NCBI GenBank assembly: GCA_030037705.1
Contig: JASHQE010000290.1
Span: forward strand, 1 to 59,419
Source of the DNA: Acidobacteriaceae bacterium
GTDB lineage: Bacteria > Acidobacteriota > Terriglobia > Terriglobales > Acidobacteriaceae
DNA length: 59,419 nucleotides
Direction of reading: 5' to 3'
The notes beneath the pieces are model-generated. The model saw nothing but the letters and a program-made list of their open reading frames with translations. It was not told the DNA's origin and made no database searches. The position numbers and the translations under genes are program-made. This document shows positions 53,952 to 59,419 of the stretch, in pieces (position 1 is the first letter of the stretch; each line of letters begins with the position of its first letter).

Positions 53952-54151
53952 GGGCGCCATCTCCTCGTATCGCGGCATTATCTATTGCAGAAGACGTTGG
54001 CCGCATAGCGCAGGTTGGTCCCAAATCGGCACATGTCTCATTTTATGCGATCTATATCATAATGCAGTACAAGGTCCGAGCTGTGATGGAGAGCACGCGC
54101 AGGATGCCATCCGGTTTGGATTTCTGTGCGGCTCCCTGCGAAACTCAAAAC

Positions 54152-54868
54152 ATGCCGCATCCCATTTCGCATGGTTCGCCTGCATTCATCTTTGATCTTG
54201 ACGGCACACTCACCGATTCGAAAGCGGGTATTCTCGGCTGCCTGCGCAAGGTGCTCGACGCCCGCGGGATACATGATCCTGGCCCGCTGGACCGCTTTAT
54301 CGGCCCTCCCGTCGAAGAATGGGTTACCTATCTGTTGCCGGATGGAACCAAAGACGACCACGCGGCGCTCGCGCATGAGTACCGCGCCTGCTACGACCGC
54401 GAGGGCTGGTCGAACAATGCGGTTTTTCCGGGCATCCGCGAGATGCTTGTTCGGCTCCATCGCGCCTGCATTCCGCTCTATGTCTGCACCTCGAAACAGG
54501 AGCACTTTGCCGTCCGCATCCTTGACTTATTTGAGCTGTCGCAGTTTTTTGTGGCGATCTATGGAGACAAGGCCGAATACGCGAGCCATAGCAAGATTGA
54601 CCTGCTCGCGCGTATTCTGCATGAGCACGCGCTCGACCGCACGTCTGCATGGATGGTGGGAGATCGCAGCTTCGATTTTGAAGCCGCGCACGCGAATGAT
54701 CTGCGCTGCATCGCTGCCGGTTGGGGCTATGGCTTGCCGGAAGAGTGGGCGCAGGCCGATGCTGTCGCGCCAATTCCGGACGACGTGGTTGCTCTCGCTA
54801 CCGGGCAATCCTGCCCAACAGCCTCTTTACAGAATGCGCGTATACTACGGGCGCGGTGCGAATCGTGA
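54152..54868 (+). CDS. HAD-superfamily phosphatase (Gph-like)
   Basis: This 238-residue enzyme shows motif I AFIFDLDGTLTDSKAGIL, motif II YVCTSKQEHFA, a motif III Lys in SKIDLLARIL and motif IV MVGDRSFDFEAA. A cap domain lies at about residues 25-90 with RFIGPPVEEW. It belongs to the phosphoglycolate phosphatase/beta-phosphoglucomutase group; the substrate is unknown. The ATG at 54152 is chosen because the HAD motif begins 12 residues later; an ATG at 54062 would add unrelated sequence. Confidence 0.9.
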   Translation: MPHPISHGSPAFIFDLDGTLTDSKAGILGCLRKVLDARGIHDPGPLDRFIGPPVEEWVTYLLPDGTKDDHAALAHEYRACYDREGWSNNAVFPGIREMLVRLHRACIPLYVCTSKQEHFAVRILDLFELSQFFVAIYGDKAEYASHSKIDLLARILHEHALDRTSAWMVGDRSFDFEAAHANDLRCIAAGWGYGLPEEWAQADAVAPIPDDVVALATGQSCPTASLQNARILRARCES

Positions 54869-54930
54869 GCGCGGAAGACGCGTTTAGAGTATTTTCGATT
54901 CCAGTTTTGCCATCTTGGCATCGTACAAGG

Positions 54931-54956
54931 TGGCGTTCGCCGCGGCGAACGCCACT
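54931..54956. repeat. Perfect 26-base GC palindrome
   Basis: A self-complementary 26-mer, GTGGCGTTCG ending in CGAACGCCAC, between the HAD and Dps genes. It has the same plan as the inner palindrome of copy B (55682-55707), with two matched changes on each side. Confidence 0.85.
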
Positions 54957-55129
54957 CGGCTTCCCGCTTTCTGTAAGGAGCTGAATCGAAAATGCCGCAG
55001 CACGCGGGCCAGGCGTTCCGGCGTCTGAGAATGAAAAGAGAACTATTCCTTGGAGGGCGGCATCTAAAGTTGCGCCGAGACCGTGCTCCAAGACCGTGAT
55101 CGAGGATACCATCGCCAAAGGAGACAGTT

Positions 55130-55639
55130 ATGTCCACGCATACAAGTCAGGAATCGAAGGCGGCAAAGACCAGTAATCCCGATGGCTTTGCGCCGGATGC
55201 TGTGAGAGATCTATCCGGCGTGCTGAATGCGCTGCTGGCAGATGTTTTTGCCCTGTATCTCAAAACCAAAAACTTTCATTGGCACATGAGCGGACCGCAT
55301 TTCCGCGACTACCATCTTTTGCTTGACGATCAGGCCACGCAAATCTTCGCCATCACCGACGACATTGCAGAGCGTGTACGCAAAATCGGCGGGAGCACGC
55401 TGCGCTCGGTCGGCCACATTGCCAAACTGCAGCGTATTGCGGATAACGACCAGGAGTTTGTTCCTGCACGCGATATGCTGCTTGAACTCCACGCAGACAA
55501 CAAGACACTGGTGGAAAGTCTCCGCGCCGCTCACGAAGTAGCCGGCCGGGCAAGCGATTATGCAACCACAAGCCTGATCGAAGTGTGGATCGACGAGGCC
55601 GAGCGCCGCGCGTGGTTCCTGTTCGAAGCTACGCGTTAG
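55130..55639 (+). CDS. dps: Dps-family ferritin-like protein
   Basis: This 169-residue four-helix protein forms a cage, oxidises iron with hydrogen peroxide and protects DNA. It has the Dps signature FHWHMSGPHFRDYHLLLDDQ with the inter-subunit His and Asp/Glu iron ligands, followed by DIAERVRKIGGSTLRS. The basic/polar N-terminal tail of about 20 residues may bind DNA. AAAGGAG precedes the ATG. The stop codon is immediately followed by palindrome copy B. Confidence 0.95.
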   Translation: MSTHTSQESKAAKTSNPDGFAPDAVRDLSGVLNALLADVFALYLKTKNFHWHMSGPHFRDYHLLLDDQATQIFAITDDIAERVRKIGGSTLRSVGHIAKLQRIADNDQEFVPARDMLLELHADNKTLVESLRAAHEVAGRASDYATTSLIEVWIDEAERRAWFLFEATR

Positions 55640-55749
55640 AGCAGTTCCCGAATGAATATTGACTTTTGAAGGCCGTGCTGGGTGGCGTCCGCCGCGGCGG
55701 ACGCCACTGGGCGGGCCTGCTTTCGGACTACACCGATTCGAGAACTGCT
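55640..55749. repeat. 110-bp palindromic element, copy B
   Basis: The arms 55640-55653 and 55736-55749 match in 13 of 14 positions. Inside are a perfect 26-base GC palindrome (55682-55707) and the TTTCGGACTACACC block. It is nearly the same as copy A at 7191-7301 and begins at the base after the dps stop codon. The rest of the gap to 56097 holds no gene. Confidence 0.9.
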
Positions 55750-56032
55750 ATAAGCCGGTAAATTCTTTTGACGCCCGGTTCCGCGACGGCGGCTTTTGTC
55801 CGCTGCAGGCGGAGCCGAAGGCTTTCTTGCGCACATTCTCCGTCCGCACATCCTGATTCCTTCAAAATCACCAGTTCATCTGCGCCGTCAGCGGGATTTG
55901 GCTGCCTATTTCCACGCCGCTCCGACGTCTGAACGGGGCTATACAAAACCCGACTCTTATTTATACGTCTGCAATAAATCCCCATAGTGCGTGGACCTAA
56001 GTAACGGATATTCAGACACTAGAAAAAATGTA

Positions 56033-56062
56033 TTGACAATCGTATTTAACTTTGATTATTCT
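56033..56062 (+). promoter_or_regulatory. Sigma-70-type promoter of the TonB-domain gene
   Basis: TTGACA at 56033-56038, an 18-base AT-rich spacer and TATTCT at 56057-56062, 35 bases before the ATG at 56098. The -35 is a perfect consensus. The region is much more AT-rich than its surroundings. Confidence 0.6.
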
Positions 56063-56097
56063 GATGGCGGTAACAATCGACTTCAAGGAGGTTTTCT

Positions 56098-56490
56098 ATG
56101 CGTCCTATTGTCGCAAGCGGCATTCTTCTTTCCTCACTGCTCCTCCCTGCAGCGGCTCGTGCCAGCCAGCCATCGGACGATGCTGCTGCTTCAACCCAGG
56201 CTCCACGCATCAGCACCGGGCTCACCGCTCCTGTCCTTCTTCACTCCATCGGTCTTGCTATTCCTGCTGGAGTTCCCGAGGATGCCATTCCCGTCGATGC
56301 TCAGATCGGTCTCACGCTTACCGTTGACGAGAAAGGCCAGCCTCAGGACATCCATGTGGTTAAGGGGATCAATCCGTTCTGGGATGCCCGGATCATCGAT
56401 ACCGTCAGCAAGTTCCGGTATCGCCCCGGCGCCATCGACGAGAAGCCGATTCCGGTCGATATGAACCTCATCGTGAACATCTCCCGCTAA
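56098..56490 (+). CDS. Exported protein with TonB C-terminal-like domain
   Basis: This 130-residue protein has a signal peptide (VASGILLSSLLLPAAARAS). A beta-alpha-beta domain at about 60-130 resembles the TonB C-terminus: VDAQIGLTLTVDEKGQPQDI, DARIIDTVSKFRYRPG and IPVDMNLIVNI. It lacks the long proline-rich spacer and membrane anchor of true TonB, so it is a small periplasmic relative. AAGGAGG precedes the ATG and a consensus promoter lies upstream. The role is not known. Confidence 0.82.
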   Translation: MRPIVASGILLSSLLLPAAARASQPSDDAAASTQAPRISTGLTAPVLLHSIGLAIPAGVPEDAIPVDAQIGLTLTVDEKGQPQDIHVVKGINPFWDARIIDTVSKFRYRPGAIDEKPIPVDMNLIVNISR

Positions 56491-56559
56491 ATGAATTGGG
56501 GCTGCGCTCCACAGTGAAAACGCCATAGCCCTGCCGCCAGCCTCGATCCAATTTGGACC

Positions 56560-56595
56560 TCCCATCCTCGATGCTCTTCGTGTGCGAGGATGGGA
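56560..56595. terminator. Hairpin between convergent genes
   Basis: A perfect 11-bp stem (56560-56570 with 56585-56595) lies between the TonB-domain gene and the convergent alpha/beta hydrolase. There is no T-run on either side, so bidirectional termination is only suggested by position. Confidence 0.4.
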
Positions 56596-56619
56596 ATCTG
56601 GATTGCGGCCTGGCATTAC

Positions 56620-57537
56620 TTATCGTTTCAGGAACGCTGTAACTTTGGGTCCCATTGCACCGGTACATTCGAGCGGCGCCAGATGTCCGCATCCGGCGAA
56701 GAGATCGAGCTCCGATTGCGGGATCAGCCGATGCATCTTCTCGGCCTGATCGACCGGCAAAATGCGGTCTTCCGTACCCCACGCAATGAGAACGGGCATT
56801 TTGAATTGCGGTAGCATGTTGTCGGTCACGTCCTGGCCCGTAAGCATGGAGGCCATCGCCCGGCTCACCACCCACCCACGCTCCCGCGAGATGCGCAGAA
56901 TGTCATGCGATACAAAGCCGGGAATCGCATCCGGATGCGGCGTCAGCAGCGCTTCCAATTGAGCCAGTTGCTGTGTCGTCTGAGGCGTAAACAGACGCGT
57001 ATCCCAATCCGGTCTTGCAGCGAGGCCCGCTGCATCCAACAACAGCAACCGGCTCACGCGCGCCGGCGTTTCCGTTGCGACAATCTGCACGATCCATCCG
57101 CCCATGGACCAGCCGCCAAGATCGACCCGTTTCAACCCAAGAGCGTCCATGAATCCGATTACGATTTCTGCCTCGTCGCGCACTGAATAAGAAAAGTTTG
57201 CCGGCCGCGGACTGCGGCCATACCCGACAAGATCGGGCATGAATACATGAAATCCCGCCTTTGCCAGATAGGGCGCCAGGTTTCGCCAATCTTCGGCGCG
57301 GCCGCCCAGCCCGTGAACCAGCACAACGGCTGGCCCGTTCTCCGGACCATCTACGAGATAGTGGACACGATAACCATTCACCGTGATAGTCCGGCTCTCG
57401 ATTCCGTTGAGCGCATCCCGCAGGAAGAGCATTCCATCGAAGTAGCTTACCGGCCATAGCAGAAACCCGATGCCAGCCGTCAGGATCAGCGCAGCCACAA
57501 TCCCAAATGTGGTTCTTACCCATCTCACTGATCTCAT
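56620..57537 (-). CDS. Alpha/beta hydrolase with membrane anchor
   Basis: This 305-residue protein has an N-terminal hydrophobic anchor (GIVAALILTAGIGFLLWPV) and an alpha/beta-hydrolase domain. It shows VVLVHGLGGRAEDWRN for the oxyanion region, the nucleophile Ser in LGGWSMGGWI, the acid Asp in AWGTEDRILPVDQ and the His in FAGCGHLAPLE, giving a complete triad. It resembles esterases and meta-cleavage-product hydrolases; the substrate is unknown. GGAGGG precedes the ATG at 57537, which overlaps the stop of the Nudix gene by four bases (ATGA). Confidence 0.9.
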   Translation of the reverse strand: MRSVRWVRTTFGIVAALILTAGIGFLLWPVSYFDGMLFLRDALNGIESRTITVNGYRVHYLVDGPENGPAVVLVHGLGGRAEDWRNLAPYLAKAGFHVFMPDLVGYGRSPRPANFSYSVRDEAEIVIGFMDALGLKRVDLGGWSMGGWIVQIVATETPARVSRLLLLDAAGLAARPDWDTRLFTPQTTQQLAQLEALLTPHPDAIPGFVSHDILRISRERGWVVSRAMASMLTGQDVTDNMLPQFKMPVLIAWGTEDRILPVDQAEKMHRLIPQSELDLFAGCGHLAPLECTGAMGPKVTAFLKR

Positions 57538-58001
57538 CGACCCTCCGATGCCGCGGCGCGCAGCGTTCGGGCAAGCTGCCAGCCTTTTTCGATCACCCGC
57601 ACCGTGATCGGATCGAGCGCCAGGGCGCTGTGGTTCTTCCATTCTGCGCGCTCCACCCAGCGCACCGCATCCGCGTCGGATGCCGCGCGCAATGTGCCGC
57701 CCTTCACATGGCACAGGTAATCAGCAATTACATAGTGGTAGCGAACGCGCCCGTCTTCCCGGTGAATTCTATCGACAAGCTCCACCAACTCCACCGCGTC
57801 GACCTCAAGGCCGGTTTCTTCCAGCACCTCGCGCGCTGCGCCCGCGGTAAGCGATTCCCCCACTTCCAGTACTCCGCCCGGCAACGTCCAATGCCCTTGG
57901 AGCGGCTCACGCCCGCGCCGCACGAGCAGTACACGGCCGTTCTCCACCACGACGGCGCCAACGCCCACGAGCGGCGCCGTCGGAAACTCTCTTTGCATCA
58001 T
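57534..58001 (-). CDS. Nudix hydrolase
   Basis: This enzyme of about 155 residues has a complete Nudix box: GGVLEVGESLTAGAAREVLE then ETGLEV (the G-5x-E-7x-REUxEExGU pattern). FPTAPLVGVGAVVVENGRVL precedes it. It hydrolyses a nucleoside diphosphate linked to another moiety; the layout is that of ADP-ribose or NTP-type members. The start is uncertain: ATG 58001 or 57998 sit next to AAAGGA, and ATG 58037 is in frame further upstream. It is coupled to the alpha/beta hydrolase. Confidence 0.92.
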   Translation of the reverse strand: MMQREFPTAPLVGVGAVVVENGRVLLVRRGREPLQGHWTLPGGVLEVGESLTAGAAREVLEETGLEVDAVELVELVDRIHREDGRVRYHYVIADYLCHVKGGTLRAASDADAVRWVERAEWKNHSALALDPITVRVIEKGWQLARTLRAAASEGR

Positions 58002-58136
58002 TCCTTTAAGATAATTCGTCCGTTGCTGTTTGCGCATGTGGGCCGGAACCCCGTATAACCGGCTGCCGATGTGAAGACGGAGTCACCGCGACCCGCAACG
58101 GGCCGGGCAGGCTAAACTAGCCTCAGAGCTTTAGTT

Positions 58137-59419
58137 GTGCGCATCCTCACCCGTTACATCCTCGGCGAAATTCTCTCCCATACGCTCATTGGGTGCGCGC
58201 TGTTCACGTTTATTCTCTTCATGCCCAACCTTCCCCACATCCTGGAGGTTGTGGTCCGGAACAGCTCCACGCTCACCGATGTGTCTGAAGTCTTCTTATT
58301 CATGCTTCCCGATCTCTTCAAACTCACGATTCCCATGTCGGTGCTGGTGGGCATCCTGCTGGGCCTGAGCCGCCTGGCCGCGGACAGTGAAATCATCGCC
58401 ATGCGCGCCTCTGGTCTGGGCATTGGCTATTTTCTCCGGGTTTCCTCGATCGTGGCCATTAGCGGAACACTGCTTGGCTTGGCTAACTCGCTTTATCTCG
58501 CGCCGCGCGCCAACCAAGCCATCCTCGACCTGCAGCATTCGCTTGGGACTTCGCAGGCTTCCTATGAGATTCAACGGGGGGTCTTCTATGAGGACTTCAA
58601 GAATTTTGTTCTCTATGTGCAGGACGTGCGCGCGGGCACCGGCGCGGCCAACTGGCGCCAGGTCTTCATGGCCGACGTATCCGAAGCGTCGAATCCCATC
58701 ATCACCACGGCCGCTTCAGCCACTGTGGTGAGTGACAGCACGCAGGAGGAGCTGCTTATGCGCCTGCGCGACGGCTCGCACCATGAGACCGTGGCCGGGC
58801 AGCCGCAGCAATACAACATCTCCACCTTTACGACCACCGATATGCCGCTTGCGCTGAATTCGCAGAGCGATGTCCATCTGGGCCGTGTGGATACGGTTAT
58901 TTATGCCTTGCCCATGGGCACGTTGCTCCAGCGCATTCACGGCCCGGACGCGAAGCGCTTTCTGATCGAATTGCATAATCGCTTTGCTCTTCCCACAGCG
59001 TGTGTCGTGCTCATGCTGGTCGGCGTGCCACTCGGCGTTGCATCGCGGCGCGGCGGCAAAAGTTCCGGTTTCGTCGTCACCATTCTGCTGGTCTTTGTTT
59101 ATTACTTCCTATGGTATACGGGCATCGCTCTGGGCAAGCAGAACAAGCTTTCGGCTTTCTTCGCCGTCTGGTCGGCCAACCTGCTCTTTGCCGTTGCGGG
59201 CAGCTTTCTGCTTTGGCAGATGGCCAGCGGAGGCCAGGTGCTCAGCGCGATCGGAAGCTGGCTCTCGCGCTCGCCGAAGCCGACCGCACAACCTAAGGCA
59301 AACGGATATCCGCTTACCGGCCTGCTCGATAAGCTGCAGCCTCGGCCTCACCGGACTCACTCGCGCAATGTATTTCCGCGCATCCTCGATGAGTACGTGA
59401 TACGTGAGTTCCTCACCAT
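58137..59419 (+). CDS. LptF/LptG-family permease, apparently a fusion, 3'-truncated by the window
   Basis: An open frame from GTG 58137 to the window end (427 codons) encodes an LPS-export permease of the LptF/LptG (YjgP/YjgQ) type. It has an N-terminal RILTRYILGEILSHTLIG, LSRLAADSEIIAMRASGL near residue 85, a periplasmic beta-jellyroll in the middle, and FALPTACVVLMLVGVPLGVA and two further helices at about 280-365. After a basic linker it begins again with FPRILDEYVIREFLT, resembling its own N-terminus, so a second permease module seems to follow. It would shuttle lipopolysaccharide out of the inner membrane together with LptB. Confidence 0.88.
   Translation, partial: MRILTRYILGEILSHTLIGCALFTFILFMPNLPHILEVVVRNSSTLTDVSEVFLFMLPDLFKLTIPMSVLVGILLGLSRLAADSEIIAMRASGLGIGYFLRVSSIVAISGTLLGLANSLYLAPRANQAILDLQHSLGTSQASYEIQRGVFYEDFKNFVLYVQDVRAGTGAANWRQVFMADVSEASNPIITTAASATVVSDSTQEELLMRLRDGSHHETVAGQPQQYNISTFTTTDMPLALNSQSDVHLGRVDTVIYALPMGTLLQRIHGPDAKRFLIELHNRFALPTACVVLMLVGVPLGVASRRGGKSSGFVVTILLVFVYYFLWYTGIALGKQNKLSAFFAVWSANLLFAVAGSFLLWQMASGGQVLSAIGSWLSRSPKPTAQPKANGYPLTGLLDKLQPRPHRTHSRNVFPRILDEYVIREFLT

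Overview
The window looks like a chromosomal segment of a high-GC heterotrophic bacterium. The gene repertoire and the large number of short intergenic palindromes are what I associate with Acidobacteriota (Terriglobia). That placement is inference from gene content, because no rRNA or other phylogenetic marker was seen. No tRNA, rRNA, CRISPR array, prophage or recognisable transposase was found. Most genes are core metabolism; the unusual content is in the spaces between them.

Layout. 1-6.6 kb: a TM2/zinc-ribbon protein, an aldo/keto reductase, a family 2 glycosyltransferase, a FucP-type sugar transporter with a 41-residue membrane protein, and a ferritin-VIT1 (MbfA-type) iron protein. 6.6-16.4 kb: an orphan Flp pilin, an aminotransferase, a fibronectin-III lipoprotein, a fumarylacetoacetase-fold enzyme, transaldolase, a dienelactone hydrolase and an APC permease. 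16.4-26.0 kb, minus strand: an aromatic supercluster read as hemG/Y - trpC - trpF - (two other genes) - trpB - trpA - aroQ - DAHP synthase - tyrA. A four-helix-bundle gene flanked by inverted octamer repeats sits between DAHP synthase and tyrA. 26.6-28.7 kb: a stress cluster (UspA, a DUF3309-like peptide, an lmo0937-like peptide, CsbD). 29.6-39.3 kb: a ThuA-domain protein, an AT-rich membrane protein, a secreted TldD/TldE-like pair, an M48 protease, an exported orphan protein and Fe/Mn superoxide dismutase. 39.7-48.3 kb: GH15 glucoamylase, then transketolase, rpiB, a HAD phosphatase, gnd and zwf. With the distant transaldolase these make a nearly complete pentose phosphate pathway. 49-51.2 kb: a short-chain dehydrogenase with xylulokinase, feeding xylulose 5-phosphate into that pathway. 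51.5-59.4 kb: a stand-alone LigD phosphoesterase, two paralogous exported proteins, a HAD phosphatase, Dps, a TonB-domain protein, an alpha/beta hydrolase with a Nudix enzyme, and the start of what looks like an LptF-LptG fusion that runs off the window.

The best candidates for something undescribed are the repeats. (i) An inverted octamer-repeat element carries a four-helix-bundle (23S-IVP/Avd-like) gene, and a near-perfect gene-less copy lies 27 kb away. (ii) A roughly 110-bp palindrome family has three copies; the arms differ completely between copies yet pair within each copy, and a fixed core is kept. (iii) REP-like arrays carry compensatory stem changes and share one GC palindrome across different families. 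(iv) A potential H-type pseudoknot lies upstream of the lipoprotein gene. All calls were made by reading the sequence; no database search was run.
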